Shown: positions 8,488-18,732, numbered from the stretch's first letter. The stretch: DNA of 64,000 bases from Shimia aestuarii (GCF_900114635.1 NZ_FOTQ01000003.1:126501-190500), one strand, 5' to 3'. The notes: a model not told the origin generated them from the letters alone. Numbers and translations are program-made.

Positions 8488-11225
8488 TGGCCCAGCCTGT
8501 CCAGCAACGCAGGCACGTGGACCTGATCGCTTTTGTAGTTTCCGGTCAGCACATGCATCACGAGGTTGACCCCGAAGCGATAAGCCAGTTCGCGCTGGCG
8601 TTCGCCGGCGCGGCCCCGACCCACGGGAAAGAGCGCGTTGCCCCGCTCATCCATGGCCCAGGCGGCGGCCCAGTCATTGCCGCCGATCACCACAGGCGTG
8701 ACCCCGTCATTAAGGTTGCGGAAGGGCATGCCTTCGATCAGTTCGGCGTCGGGTGGGGCGGCCTCGACCCAGACATCGCGGCTGTCATAGCGGCCTGGGA
8801 AATCCTGCAGGAGATAGAAGGTGCGCGTCAGGACGTGGTCGGCGGGCAGGGGATCAAGCGGGGGAATATCGAGCCCGGCGGCAAGGCTTTGCAGCTTGCG
8901 CCCATTGGGGCTTGCCGCGCCGAAGCGGGCGACGTCGGCGTCGCGGGTGTCAAACAGGATCATGCCGCCCGAGCGCAGGTAGTCATTGAGCCTGGCATAG
9001 GCTTCGCGCGAGGGGCTGGGCTGATCCGGGGTGATCGGCCAGTAGAGGATCGGGTAAAAGGCCAGCTCGTCACGTTCGAGGTCGACCGAGGCGGGTGGCC
9101 CGGGTTCGACAGAGGTGCGGAAAAAGAGCGTTTCGGTGAGGCCGTGCAGCCCGGCGCGGGCGGTGTCATCCACGGTGCGGTTGCCGGTCAGCACATGGGC
9201 GAGGACCATTTCGCGGATCAGGGGATCGTTGGACTGGGCCTGCGCCTGTGGCGTGGGCATCAGGACGGCCAAGGCCAGAACGGCGGCGGCGCGTGCGCCC
9301 CAGAGGCGCCCCGACACGGCCAAAGAAGCCAGCACGTCGGCGGCCAGAAGGATCAGGGCGGCGGCCAGAAGATAGCCCGAGAGGTCCTTGCTGACCGCGC
9401 CGCGCAGGCCTTCGACCGGAACGGAAAGCGGCCAGCGGGCGGGCGCGAGCGTGGTCTCCGCGTCCAGCACGTTGAGCGCCAGCAGGCGATCGCCGTCGCG
9501 GTAGAGGCCGGGGCGCAGATCGCGGCTGATCGCGCCCGAGAGCAGATTTTCGCCGGGGACGCCGGGCAGGGATTGCCCGTCTTCGAGCCGCCCGAACCCG
9601 TCAAGAACCTTGAGTGGCTGCCAGATGGTGCCTGCCATGCGGTCCTGAAGGTCGGCGGCGGTGCTGCTCAGGACGGCGAGCCGTTCGAGCATCTGCACGA
9701 AGAGGCCCGAGAGCGGCAGGCCGGACCATTCGGCGTTGGCGGTGACATGTACAAGCACCACCTGTCCCTGACCGATCTGCTTGCGGGTCACGAGGGGGGT
9801 GCCGTCGCTGAGCGAGGCGATCACACGCGAGGCCAGAGTGGGATCGGGCTGGGCCATGACCTGCGCGGTGACGGTGACTTCTTCCGGAACCTCAAGGCCG
9901 AAGAACGGGCTGTCCTCGGGGAAGGGGGCGAGGGATTTGGGTTCGCCCCAGCTCATCGCGCCACCGACGCTGCGCCCGCCTGCGCGCAGGCGGACGGGGA
10001 GGAGCGGGTCTTCTTCGGTGCGGCTGATTTCGCTGGCGGCAAGGCGGGGACCGGCAAAGCGCAGCAGCAGCCCGCCCTTGTCGAGCCAATCGAGCACGGC
10101 GGCCTCTTCGCCCTCGGACAACACGGCAACATCGGCCAGCACGATCACGTCCGGGTTGGCCGGGAGCAGGTCGGTGAGGGCGCCTTCGAGCACGTCGGCG
10201 TTCTCGACAAGCGCCTGACGCAGGTAATGCAGGGGCGAGAGCAGTTGCAGTCCTTCGCGGTCTTCGCGTCCGGCGATGAGCGCCACCTCGCGGCGGCGCA
10301 GGCTGTCATCCGAGAGGGTCACGGCCCCGGCGGAGCGCAGGCCCTGTACCTCGAACCGCGAGATGCGGGCGCGCAGTTCGGCGGGCAGGGAAAGGGCGTT
10401 GGTTGCTTCGTTTTCGCCGGCTTCGAAGGTCATGGGCAGGGTGGCCAGCACCCGTTCGGCGCCGCCGGGATCCTGTCCGATGGCCTGCACGGTGATGTCG
10501 CGCGCCAGTGCCGATTCCGAGCGGGTGGCGGTCAGGAGAACCTTGCCGTCTTCGAAGGTGGAAGGTTTGAGGCCAAGCGCGCCCTGTCCCGTTTGCACGA
10601 CACGCACCGATCCGGCGGCTTGCAGCGCGTCGAGCAGGGTATCGCGCCCGTCGCGCGCCACCCCGTCGGACAGCCAGATCGTGTCAAAGCGCTGACCATC
10701 CGTGGCCCGGGCAAGGGCGGACATCTGGTCGGGCGTGGCGGCCCATGGCTGGGGCAGGACCCCGGCAAGACGCGAAGCCCAGCTGTCGGCGGGCAGAAAG
10801 CGCAGTTCCTGCGGGTCGTTGAGGCGTTGCAGGGACACGGCGCGCCCGTCGCGGGCAGCTTCTTCGAGCAGGGCGGATACCATGGTGCGGCGGGCCTCCC
10901 AATCGGCGGCGGAGGCCCAGCTTGCATCCATCGCGATCAGCAAGGGGCCCTTGCCGCCTTGCGACTTCTCGGGATTGAGGAGCGGTCCGGCCAGCCCGAT
11001 GATCACCGCCGCCAGCGCCAGCATGCGCAGGAGCAGGAGCCACCAGGGTGTGCGGTCGGTCACGGTGTCGTCGTCGCTGAGCCCCAGAAGGAGTACGACG
11101 CCGGGAAAACGTCGACGGATCGGGGCGGGCGGGATCGCGCGCAGGATCAGCCACAGGATCGGCAGAAGCGCCAGCGCCGCGAGCACCCAGGGGGCCGTGA
11201 AACCGATGGGCAGGCCAAGGATCAT
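8484..11225 (-). CDS. BatA-like membrane protein with C-terminal DUF4159 domain
   Basis: 913 residues. The N-terminus (PIGFTAPWVLAALALLPILW) and a second helix at about 62-80 match the BatA/aerotolerance N-terminal region, followed by a von Willebrand-like stretch (LLIAMDASWASAADW; the metal-site motif is incomplete). A further helix pair occurs near 620-660. The last ~230 residues are the DUF4159 domain (FYPILYWPIT, GGMILFDTRDAD). It overlaps DUF58 by one base (TAATG) and the next gene by four. Membrane-bound, probably periplasmic-facing; its role with MoxR is inferred from context only. Confidence 0.83.
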   Translation of the reverse strand: MILGLPIGFTAPWVLAALALLPILWLILRAIPPAPIRRRFPGVVLLLGLSDDDTVTDRTPWWLLLLRMLALAAVIIGLAGPLLNPEKSQGGKGPLLIAMDASWASAADWEARRTMVSALLEEAARDGRAVSLQRLNDPQELRFLPADSWASRLAGVLPQPWAATPDQMSALARATDGQRFDTIWLSDGVARDGRDTLLDALQAAGSVRVVQTGQGALGLKPSTFEDGKVLLTATRSESALARDITVQAIGQDPGGAERVLATLPMTFEAGENEATNALSLPAELRARISRFEVQGLRSAGAVTLSDDSLRRREVALIAGREDREGLQLLSPLHYLRQALVENADVLEGALTDLLPANPDVIVLADVAVLSEGEEAAVLDWLDKGGLLLRFAGPRLAASEISRTEEDPLLPVRLRAGGRSVGGAMSWGEPKSLAPFPEDSPFFGLEVPEEVTVTAQVMAQPDPTLASRVIASLSDGTPLVTRKQIGQGQVVLVHVTANAEWSGLPLSGLFVQMLERLAVLSSTAADLQDRMAGTIWQPLKVLDGFGRLEDGQSLPGVPGENLLSGAISRDLRPGLYRDGDRLLALNVLDAETTLAPARWPLSVPVEGLRGAVSKDLSGYLLAAALILLAADVLASLAVSGRLWGARAAAVLALAVLMPTPQAQAQSNDPLIREMVLAHVLTGNRTVDDTARAGLHGLTETLFFRTSVEPGPPASVDLERDELAFYPILYWPITPDQPSPSREAYARLNDYLRSGGMILFDTRDADVARFGAASPNGRKLQSLAAGLDIPPLDPLPADHVLTRTFYLLQDFPGRYDSRDVWVEAAPPDAELIEGMPFRNLNDGVTPVVIGGNDWAAAWAMDERGNALFPVGRGRAGERQRELAYRFGVNLVMHVLTGNYKSDQVHVPALLDRLGQ

Positions 11226-12094
11226 TAGCGCTTCTCCATCGCGCGGTGCAGCCAGAGGAGCGCGGATTGGGCGGATTCGCCGGTGTGGTGCTGGCCGTAG
11301 TGCCAGCCGGTCATACGGCAGAGGGCGCGCAGGCGGTCCTTGCGTTCAAGAAGGCGGTCCATGTAGCGGTCGCGCAGGTCGTCGGCCTTGCGGGTTTCAT
11401 GGCGCAGGGTTTCCCCCATGCTTTCAAAGATGGCGCGGCCCTTGAAGGGGAAGCTTTCCTCGGCCGGGTCCAGCACCTGCAGGCAGACACCGCGCACGCC
11501 GCGATCGGCGGCCTTGGTCAGCGCGGCTTCGAAACTGTCGAAATCGCCCATGAAGTCGGACACGAAGAGCGCGCGGGCATGGGGCAGCATGGCGCGGGCC
11601 TCGGGGGTGCCGTAATCACCGCCTTCGTCACGCAAGAGCATGTCCGTCAGGCGCAGAATCTGGCCTTCGCCCCGGCGTGGGGGCAGGAGGGTGCCGGTCA
11701 GGCCGACGCGTTCGCCGCCCCGGATCAGAAGGATCGCCACAGCCAGCGCCAGCACGCGAGCGCGGTCGGCCTTGGTCGGCAGGGACTTGTCGCTGGAAAA
11801 GACCATCGAGGCGGCCTGATCGACCCAGAGCATGACGGATTGGGCCACCTGCCATTCGCGCTGGCGCACGAATTGCGCGCCGGTCTTGGCCGAGCGGCGC
11901 CAGTCGATCATGCGCAGGCTGTCGCCCGGTTGCACGGGGCGGTATTGCCAGAAGTCATCGCCCAGCCCGGCCCGGCGGCGGCCATGGTCACCAAGCAGAA
12001 CCGTTCCGGCCAGATGCTCGGCCTGCGCCAAGAGGGGCGGCAGGCTGGCGGCTTCGGCTTCGGCCCCCGTGCGCAGGTGGGCGGAGGTGATCAC
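11225..12094 (-). CDS. DUF58 domain protein, partner of MoxR
   Basis: 289 residues with the DUF58 hallmark RPVQPGDSLRMIDWRRSA around residue 55 and a following von Willebrand-like stretch (SVMLWVDQAASM). No membrane segment is visible, unlike many DUF58 proteins. The start overlaps the moxR stop as ATGA. In characterised bacterial clusters, MoxR ATPases act with DUF58/VWA proteins as chaperone-like assemblies; that role here is inferred. Confidence 0.88.
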   Translation of the reverse strand: MITSAHLRTGAEAEAASLPPLLAQAEHLAGTVLLGDHGRRRAGLGDDFWQYRPVQPGDSLRMIDWRRSAKTGAQFVRQREWQVAQSVMLWVDQAASMVFSSDKSLPTKADRARVLALAVAILLIRGGERVGLTGTLLPPRRGEGQILRLTDMLLRDEGGDYGTPEARAMLPHARALFVSDFMGDFDSFEAALTKAADRGVRGVCLQVLDPAEESFPFKGRAIFESMGETLRHETRKADDLRDRYMDRLLERKDRLRALCRMTGWHYGQHHTGESAQSALLWLHRAMEKR

Positions 12095-13098
12095 GCGGCG
12101 GCCCCCATCGGATCAAAGCGGTGCACGGTCTCGCGGATCAATTCAGGCAGGCTTTCGCCGCGCGCGCGGGCGGCGAAGGTGAGCGCCATGCGGTGACTGA
12201 GCACGGGTTGGGCCATGTCGATCACGTCCTGCGCGCTGGGCGCGAGGCGGCCATGCAAAAGCGCCTGGGCGCGCACCGTCAGCATCAGCGCCTGCGCTGC
12301 GCGGGGGCCGGGGCCCCAAGCCACATGTTCGCGCACCGCATCGGTGGCGGTTTCGTCCTCGGGGCGGCAGGCGCGCACGAGATCGAGGATCAGTTCCATG
12401 ACGCTGTCCCCGACGGGCATGCGGCGCAGGAGGGTCTGGGCGGCGATCAATTCCTGCGCGGTGAAGACCTGGTGGGCCTCGTCCTCTTCCACCCCGGTGG
12501 TGGCCAGAAGGATGTCACGTTCGGTGTCGCGGTCCGGGTAGGGGACGTCGATCTGCACGAGGAAGCGGTCAAGCTGGGCTTCGGGCAGGGGGTAGGTGCC
12601 TTCCTGTTCGATCGGGTTCTGGGTGGCAAGCACGTGGAAGGGGGCGTCAAGCGGGCGGTCTTCGCCGGCGACGGTGACGCGCTTTTCCTGCATCGCCTGC
12701 AAAAGGGCGGATTGGGTGCGCGGGCTGGCGCGGTTGATTTCGTCGGCCATGAGCAGCTGGCAGAAGATCGGACCCGGCACGAATCGGAAGTCGCGCCCGC
12801 CACCCTTGACCTTTTCGAGAATCTCGGAGCCAAGGATGTCGGCGGGCATCAGGTCGGGCGTGAACTGAACCCGGTTGCCATTGAGCCCCATGACGGTGGA
12901 AAGCGTATCCACGAGCCGGGTCTTGCCCAGCCCCGGCAAACCGATCAGGAGCGCGTGACCCCCGCAAAGCAAGGCCGAAAGCGTTAGGTCGACGACCTTT
13001 TCCTGTCCGATGAAACGGCGCGTGATCGCGTCCTTGGCGTCGGCTAGTTTCACGCCAAGCTGTTCGATTTCTGCAACCAGATCGGTCTCTTCGCTCAT
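12091..13098 (-). CDS. MoxR family AAA+ ATPase
   Basis: 335 residues, usual length. Walker A GLPGLGKT at about 53-60, Walker B LLMADEINR at about 115-123, and the MoxR signature NPIEQEGTYPLPEAQLDRF further on. First gene of a four-gene run (MoxR, DUF58, BatA/DUF4159, large membrane protein) joined by 1-4 base overlaps. It diverges from the DUF1285 gene across a 54-base gap, which must hold both promoters. MoxR proteins are cytoplasmic ATP-driven remodelling factors; the client is unknown. Confidence 0.94.
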   Translation of the reverse strand: MSEETDLVAEIEQLGVKLADAKDAITRRFIGQEKVVDLTLSALLCGGHALLIGLPGLGKTRLVDTLSTVMGLNGNRVQFTPDLMPADILGSEILEKVKGGGRDFRFVPGPIFCQLLMADEINRASPRTQSALLQAMQEKRVTVAGEDRPLDAPFHVLATQNPIEQEGTYPLPEAQLDRFLVQIDVPYPDRDTERDILLATTGVEEDEAHQVFTAQELIAAQTLLRRMPVGDSVMELILDLVRACRPEDETATDAVREHVAWGPGPRAAQALMLTVRAQALLHGRLAPSAQDVIDMAQPVLSHRMALTFAARARGESLPELIRETVHRFDPMGAAA

Positions 13099-13152
13099 GA
13101 CAAGGCTCCCTGCTCTCCTATATGTATACGAAGCTTAGCGCGCACAGATGAA

Positions 13153-13755
13153 ATGGCAAAAACAATGAGCGGACAAATTCCTGTGAAACCGGATGCGAAA
13201 GGCATCGAAGAAGCGGCCCGTGCCGCCAAAAAGGGCAGGGGACCGGCGCCGGTGCACCTTTGGAACCCGCCATTCATGGGCGATATCGACATGCGGATCG
13301 CAAGGGACGGGTCGTGGTATCACGAGGGCGGTCGGATCAACCGCGAGGCTTTGGTGCAGCTTTTTGCCTCGATCCTGTTGCGCGAAGGGGAGGATTACTT
13401 CCTTGTCACCCCGGTCGAAAAGGTCGGAATCACGGTCGAGGATGTGCCGTTCGTGGCGGTGGACGTGGATGTCGCGGGTGAGGGCGCGGCGCAGGTCTTG
13501 CGGTTTGAGACAAATGTCGGCGATGTGGTCGAGGCCGGACCGAGCAATCCGATCCGGGTGGAAACCAGTCCCGAGCACGATGAACCGGCGCCTTACGTGC
13601 TGGTGCGGGCCAACCTTGAGGCGCGGATTGACCGCAAGAGTTTCTACCGGATGGTAGAGGCCGGCGCGGTCTCGGAGGTCGAGGGCGAGAGCTGGTTCGG
13701 AGTCTGGTCGGGAGGGGTGTTTTTTCCGATCCAGCGGGCGGAGGAGTTGGGCTGA
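13153..13755 (+). CDS. DUF1285 domain protein
   Basis: 200 residues, cytoplasmic by appearance. It carries the DUF1285 pattern (LWNPPFMGDIDMRIARDGSW then EGGRINREALVQLFASIL, and DYFLVTPVEKVGI). Divergent from moxR. A second in-frame ATG at 13165 could be the true start. The molecular function of the family is not known to me. Confidence 0.85.
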   Translation: MAKTMSGQIPVKPDAKGIEEAARAAKKGRGPAPVHLWNPPFMGDIDMRIARDGSWYHEGGRINREALVQLFASILLREGEDYFLVTPVEKVGITVEDVPFVAVDVDVAGEGAAQVLRFETNVGDVVEAGPSNPIRVETSPEHDEPAPYVLVRANLEARIDRKSFYRMVEAGAVSEVEGESWFGVWSGGVFFPIQRAEELG

Positions 13756-13841
13756 TTCCTGGTTGGCGCGCTTTTGCTTGTCCCGCCGGAAATTATTGAC
13801 CTTTACGTAGGCTTCGCTAACCCTGTGGCAAAGGATCACCC

Positions 13842-14603
13842 ATGCCAAAATTCGCCGCCAATCTCAGCATGCTGTTCACGGAACTGCCCTTCCTTGAGAG
13901 GTTTGACGCGGCCAGTGCGGCGGGATTTCGGGCGGTCGAGGTCTTGTTCCCCTATGAGTGTCCGGCGCGCGATATTCAGGCGGCGCTCAGGCGCAACCAG
14001 CTTGAGTTGGTGCTGATCAACACGCCGCCGCCAAATTACACGGGTGGCGCGCGGGGCTTTGCGGCCATTCCCGGCGGGCAGGCGCGGTTTCAGTATGATT
14101 TCAAGCGGGCGCTGCGCTATGCCGAGGCGTTGGGCGCTGGGCTTTTGCACATCATGGCGGGCGCGGCAGAGGGCGCAGAGGCGCGCGAAACCTTCATCGA
14201 AAACCTGACATGGGCGACGGAGTTTGCGCCCAAGCAGCGGCTGACCATCGAACCGATCAACAGCGTCGACATGCCCGGCTATTTCCTTGATGATTTTGAC
14301 CTGGCGGCGGAGATACTGGATGTGGTCGCGGCGCCGAACCTCGCAATGCAGTTCGACACCTATCATGCGTACCGGATCACCGGGGACGTTGAGGCGTGCT
14401 GGAACGCGCATGCGGATCGTGTCGGGCATATCCAGATCGGCGGCATCCCGGACCGGCACGAGCCGATGGGTGGTGAATTCGATTATCCGACGTTTTTCCG
14501 AGGACTGGATGCGCGCGGTTACGGGGGGTTCGTCAGTGCAGAGTATCGGCCCAAGGGGCAGACCGGGACCGGGTTGAGCTGGTTCAGGCCGCGCTCCGTG
14601 TGA
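13842..14603 (+). CDS. hyi: hydroxypyruvate isomerase-like TIM-barrel protein
   Basis: 253 residues, usual size for the Hyi/OtnI branch of the xylose-isomerase-like TIM barrels. Metal-site Glu candidates are visible in RAVEVLFPYE, LTIEPINSVD and FVSAEYRP, and the motif INTPPPNYTGGARGFAAIPG is typical of Hyi. It would convert hydroxypyruvate to tartronate semialdehyde, or an erythrulose-type substrate, in the cytoplasm. No glyoxylate genes adjoin, so the pathway is not settled. Followed after 59 bases by mutL. Confidence 0.82.
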   Translation: MPKFAANLSMLFTELPFLERFDAASAAGFRAVEVLFPYECPARDIQAALRRNQLELVLINTPPPNYTGGARGFAAIPGGQARFQYDFKRALRYAEALGAGLLHIMAGAAEGAEARETFIENLTWATEFAPKQRLTIEPINSVDMPGYFLDDFDLAAEILDVVAAPNLAMQFDTYHAYRITGDVEACWNAHADRVGHIQIGGIPDRHEPMGGEFDYPTFFRGLDARGYGGFVSAEYRPKGQTGTGLSWFRPRSV

Positions 14604-14662
14604 TCCTTTGAGGGTGCAAAGTCGGTGGCAGAATCAAACCAGACCGTGCTAGGTTTTGCGGT

Positions 14663-16522
14663 ATGGCCCAGACAGACCCCAAGATAAGCGAAAATCGCCC
14701 CGTAATCCGCCAGTTGGATGATGCCGCGATTAACCGGATTGCCGCCGGGGAGGTCGTGGAACGCCCCGCCTCTGCGGTCAAGGAGCTGGTGGAGAATGCG
14801 ATCGACGCGGGCGCGCGGCGGATCGAGGTGGCCTATGCGGACGGGGGCAAGACGCTGATCCGGGTGACGGATGATGGCTGCGGGATCGAGGCCGAGTCGC
14901 TGCCGCTGGCGCTGTCGCGCCATGCCACGTCCAAGATCGACGGCACGGATTTGCTCGACATCCACACCTTCGGGTTTCGCGGAGAGGCGCTGCCGAGTTT
15001 GGGCGCGGTGGGGCGGCTCACAATCACCAGCCGGGTCGGACGCGCCGAGGCGGCGTCGATCAGCGTTTCGGGTGGCAAGATGGGCGCGGTGAAACCCGCC
15101 GCGCTGTCGGGTGGGACGATTGTTGAGCTGCGCGATCTTTTCTATGCCACGCCTGCGCGGTTGAAATTCATGCGCTCGGATCGGGCCGAGGCGCAGGCGA
15201 TCACGGATGTGGTCAAGCGGCTGGCCATGGCCGAGCCGTTCATTGCCTTTACCTTGCGCGATGTGACCGGGGGCGGCGAGGGGCGGGTGACCTTCCGCGC
15301 CGAGGCCGAGAATGGCGATCTGTTTGACGCACTGCACGGGCGGCTGGCGTCGATTTTGGGGCGCGAGTTTGCCGAGAATGCCCTGCGGATCGATGCGACG
15401 CGCGAGGGGCTGCGGCTTTTGGGCTATGCCGCCTTGCCGACTTATTCGCGCGGGAGTTCCGTGGCGCAATACCTGTTCGTGAATGGACGTCCGGTGAAGG
15501 ACAAGCTGTTGGTCGGGGCGTTGCGCGGGGCGTATTTCGATTTCCTGAGCCGCGACCGGCATCCGGCGGCGGCGCTGTTCATTGATTGTGACCCGCATCT
15601 GGTGGACGTGAACGTGCACCCGGCGAAATCTGAAGTGCGGTTCCGTGATCCGGGGCTGGCGCGCGGGTTGATCGTGAGCGCGCTGCGCCATGCCTTGGCC
15701 GAAGCTGGGCACCGGGCATCGACCACGGTGGCGGGGGCAACGCTTGGCGCGATGCGGCCCGAACCGGTGGGCGCGGCGCGGGTCTATCAGATGGATCGAC
15801 CCTCGTTGGGGGCGCGGTCGGCTGGCTATGCGGCGCAGGCACCGGAAACCGGGTTTGCCGGGTTTTCAGAAAGCTACAGCGCGCGGGTGGAACCGGTACT
15901 GGACGAGGCGCCGGAAGCGGACGCAGAAAGCCCGGTTGAGGCGTTGCCATTGGGCGCGGCGCGCGCGCAGGTGCATGAGAATTACATCATTGCCCAGACC
16001 GAAACCGGGATGGTGATCGTGGATCAGCACGCCGCACATGAGCGGCTGGTCTATGAAAAGCTGAAACGCCAGATGGCGGAGAACGGCGTGGCGGCGCAGG
16101 CGCTGTTGATCCCCGAGATCGTGGAACTGAGCGACGGGGATTGTGCGCGCCTGCTGGCAGTGTCGGACGAGTTGAGCAAGCTGGGGCTGACGCTGGAGCC
16201 GTTTGGCGGTGGTGCGGTGGCGGTGCGCGAGACACCGGCGATCCTTGGTGAGGTCAACGCGCGGGCCATGGTGCTCGATATTCTGGATGAGCTGGATGAC
16301 CAGGGCGAGAGCATGCTGGTGCAGGCCCGGATCGAGGCGATCCTGAGCCGGGTGGCCTGTCACGGGTCGATCCGGTCGGGGCGGCGGATGCGAGCCGACG
16401 AGATGAACGCGCTGTTGCGCGAGATGGAGGCAACGCCGCATTCGGGGCAGTGCAACCATGGGCGGCCCACCTATGTGGAGTTGAAGCTGAGCGACATCGA
16501 GCGGTTGTTCGGACGGAGTTGA
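14663..16522 (+). CDS. mutL: DNA mismatch repair protein MutL
   Basis: 619 residues. The N-terminal GHKL ATPase shows [20 protein letters not shown], then DDGCGI and [12 protein letters not shown] variable linker (about 335-430) leads to the C-terminal dimer domain, which carries [12 protein letters not shown] at about residue 455, matching the DQHA(X)2E(X)4E endonuclease motif, and [11 protein letters not shown] near the end. So this MutL is expected to nick DNA itself, as in bacteria lacking MutH. A strong hairpin follows the stop. Confidence 0.96.
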   Translation: MAQTDPKISENRPVIRQLDDAAINRIAAGEVVERPASAVKELVENAIDAGARRIEVAYADGGKTLIRVTDDGCGIEAESLPLALSRHATSKIDGTDLLDIHTFGFRGEALPSLGAVGRLTITSRVGRAEAASISVSGGKMGAVKPAALSGGTIVELRDLFYATPARLKFMRSDRAEAQAITDVVKRLAMAEPFIAFTLRDVTGGGEGRVTFRAEAENGDLFDALHGRLASILGREFAENALRIDATREGLRLLGYAALPTYSRGSSVAQYLFVNGRPVKDKLLVGALRGAYFDFLSRDRHPAAALFIDCDPHLVDVNVHPAKSEVRFRDPGLARGLIVSALRHALAEAGHRASTTVAGATLGAMRPEPVGAARVYQMDRPSLGARSAGYAAQAPETGFAGFSESYSARVEPVLDEAPEADAESPVEALPLGAARAQVHENYIIAQTETGMVIVDQHAAHERLVYEKLKRQMAENGVAAQALLIPEIVELSDGDCARLLAVSDELSKLGLTLEPFGGGAVAVRETPAILGEVNARAMVLDILDELDDQGESMLVQARIEAILSRVACHGSIRSGRRMRADEMNALLREMEATPHSGQCNHGRPTYVELKLSDIERLFGRS

Positions 16523-16524
16523 GG

Positions 16525-16582
16525 CGCGCGCTTCGCCCCCGCGGAGGGGGCGAAGCGCGCGGCCCGACCCCCGGAAAGGGGG
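16525..16582. repeat. tandem hairpins between mutL and rmuC
   Basis: A perfect 16-base inverted repeat, 16525-16540 and 16546-16561, with a 5-base loop, is followed six bases later by a second hairpin with five C (16568-16572), a 5-base loop and five G (16578-16582). There is no T run, so an intrinsic terminator is not well supported. It may be a REP-like intergenic palindrome; a similar pair lies upstream of polA. Confidence 0.6.
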
Positions 16583-16608
16583 CGGGCGGAACAGGCAGTG
16601 AGGCAGGC

Positions 16609-17760
16609 ATGATAACGGTTGGCGAGTACGTTCTTGGCCCGGTCGAGTTGGCGGCCTGTGGCGTTGCGGCGCTGGTGATCCTTTTGTTGATCCTATCGAT
16701 CCGGGCGGCGGGGCGGTCGGCGCGGATGGCGGAGCCGTTGGCGCACCAGATGGGCGCGCTGGGGCAACGGGTGCAGGCGTTGGGCGATGGCCAGCAGCAA
16801 TTGGCGGGCGGGCTGACGCAGGTTGTCGAGAGCCAGGCGGCGGCACAGGCCAACCTGTTGCAGCATCTGGAAAAACGGCTGGCACAGGTCAACCACCAGA
16901 TGACCGAGAACCTGCAAGGGTCGGCGCGGCGCACGGCGCATTCGCTGGGAGAGCTGCAGGAGCGGCTCAAGACCATCGACAAGGCGCAGGAAAACATTAC
17001 CCGCCTGTCGGGAGATGTGCTGTCGTTGCAGGATATCCTGAGCAACAAGCAGACGCGCGGGGCGTTCGGGGAGATCCAGCTCAATGATATCGTGTCCAAG
17101 GCGCTGCCTGCGGACAGCTATTCGTTGCAGAAAACCCTGTCGAACGGCCGGCGCGCGGATTGCCTGATCCATCTGCCCAACCCGCCGGGGCCAATCGTGA
17201 TCGACAGCAAGTTTCCGCTGGAAGCCTATGAGGCGCTCAGGAATGCCGACAATCAGGGTCAGCTTAACGAAGCGGCGCGGATGCTGCGGGGTGCGGTGAA
17301 GAAGCACATCAAGGATATTTCCGAGCGCTATATCCTCGAGGGGGAAACGGCGGATGGGGCGCTGATGTTTCTGCCTTCGGAGGCGGTTTATGCGGAACTG
17401 CACGCGAATTTCCCCGAGCTGGTGCGCGAAGGGTTCGCGGCGCGGGTTTGGATTGTGTCTCCCACGACATGCATGGCGACGCTGAACACGATGCGGGCGA
17501 TCCTCAAGGATGCGCGCATGCGCGAACAGGCGGGCGCGATCCGGCGCGAGTTGGGGCTGCTTTACAGAGATGTGGAGCGGCTGGGGACGCGGGTGGAGAA
17601 CCTTGACCGGCATTTTGGGCAGGCGGCCAAGGATATTGCCGACATCAAGATCAGCGCGGACAAGGCCGGACGACGGGCGCGGCGGCTGGACAATTTCGAT
17701 TTCGAGGAACTGGCGCCCGAAGACAAGAAGGTGGTGCCGTTGGGCAAGCCCAAGGTTTGA
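16609..17760 (+). CDS. rmuC: DNA recombination protein RmuC
   Basis: 383 residues from the ATG at 16609; earlier in-frame codons run through the tandem hairpins and mutL end and are rejected. Begins with a membrane helix (about 10-32), then a coiled-coil stretch, then the RmuC nuclease-like domain with KQTRGAFGEIQL, VIDSKFPLEAYEAL and FLPSEAVYAEL. Family members limit inversions at short repeats. Convergent with the lysR gene 18 bases downstream. Confidence 0.93.
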   Translation: MITVGEYVLGPVELAACGVAALVILLLILSIRAAGRSARMAEPLAHQMGALGQRVQALGDGQQQLAGGLTQVVESQAAAQANLLQHLEKRLAQVNHQMTENLQGSARRTAHSLGELQERLKTIDKAQENITRLSGDVLSLQDILSNKQTRGAFGEIQLNDIVSKALPADSYSLQKTLSNGRRADCLIHLPNPPGPIVIDSKFPLEAYEALRNADNQGQLNEAARMLRGAVKKHIKDISERYILEGETADGALMFLPSEAVYAELHANFPELVREGFAARVWIVSPTTCMATLNTMRAILKDARMREQAGAIRRELGLLYRDVERLGTRVENLDRHFGQAAKDIADIKISADKAGRRARRLDNFDFEELAPEDKKVVPLGKPKV

Positions 17761-17778
17761 GGCGGGGACGCAGGGCGC

Positions 17779-18720
17779 TCAGTCTGTCAGGTCGTCGAGG
17801 ATTCCGGCGACCTGCTCGCGCAGCCAGCGATGGGCCGGGTTGAGCGTTGCGCGCTCGTGCCAGACCATGCACAGCTCGGGTTCAGGGGTTGGCATCGGGG
17901 GATGGTAGATCTCCAGCCGGAAGCGTTTGGCGCTGTGCTCGGCGAATTGGTGTGGCAACAATGCGATCAGATCACTGGCGGACACGGCGTTCACGACGCC
18001 GGAGAACACCGGCAGGGTCATGACAACACGGCGCTTGCGCCCGGCAGCAGCGAGAGCCGCATCCCCCATTCCGGCCCGTTTGCCCTCGGGCGAAAACAGG
18101 ACGTGTCCCATGTCGCAGAAGAGGTCTATCGGGATGGTGTCGCCGGGGCGAAGTCCGGCGCGGTGCAGGCGATCATGTCCTGCGCGGGCGATCACCACGA
18201 ACCGTGATCGGTGCATGGGGTGGTGTGCGATCCATGCAGGAAACGGGGATTTCGGGATCAGGGCGATGTCGATCTCTGCGTTCTCGAGGATGCCGACATA
18301 GCTGTCCGGGACAAGGTCGACCAGTTGTACGGTCATGTTGGGGGCCTTGCGCCCGAGGAGCTCGGCCAGTTTCGGCATCAGGAGCGTGGCATAGAAATCC
18401 GAGCCGGACAGCTTGAACGACGACGTGGAGCGAGCGGGGTCAAAGCCTTCGGGACCGCTTAGCAGGGTCTGCAATTCGTCCAGCGTCCGGCGCAGGGGAG
18501 TTTCCAGTGAGCGGGCGAAATCGGTGGGCACGAGGCTTTGGCCCTGGCGGACGAAAAGGGGATCGTTCAGCGCATGGCGCAGGCGCCCCAGCGCGGCCGA
18601 GACGGCGGATTGCGTCAAACCGATACGCTGGCCAGCGCGGGTTGTGGAGTTTTCGGCCAGCAGCGCATCGAGAACACGCAGGAGATTGAGGTCCAGCGTA
18701 GATAAATTCATGGCGTTCAT
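17779..18720 (-). CDS. LysR family transcriptional regulator
   Basis: 313 residues from ATG 18720 (a second ATG is at 18711). N-terminal helix-turn-helix LDLNLLRVLDALLAENSTTR followed by GLTQSAVSAALGRLRHAL, then a substrate-binding domain of normal length. It is divergent from the cupin gene, which is the likely target. The family commonly autoregulates and responds to a small metabolite; the ligand is not predictable. Confidence 0.92.
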   Translation of the reverse strand: MNAMNLSTLDLNLLRVLDALLAENSTTRAGQRIGLTQSAVSAALGRLRHALNDPLFVRQGQSLVPTDFARSLETPLRRTLDELQTLLSGPEGFDPARSTSSFKLSGSDFYATLLMPKLAELLGRKAPNMTVQLVDLVPDSYVGILENAEIDIALIPKSPFPAWIAHHPMHRSRFVVIARAGHDRLHRAGLRPGDTIPIDLFCDMGHVLFSPEGKRAGMGDAALAAAGRKRRVVMTLPVFSGVVNAVSASDLIALLPHQFAEHSAKRFRLEIYHPPMPTPEPELCMVWHERATLNPAHRWLREQVAGILDDLTD

Positions 18721-18732
18721 AATGAGTATAAG

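Noticed and set aside
8433-11228. 931-codon plus-strand frame
   Set aside because: Antisense to the BatA/DUF4159 gene; low-complexity His/Gly/Gln-rich translation with no domain.
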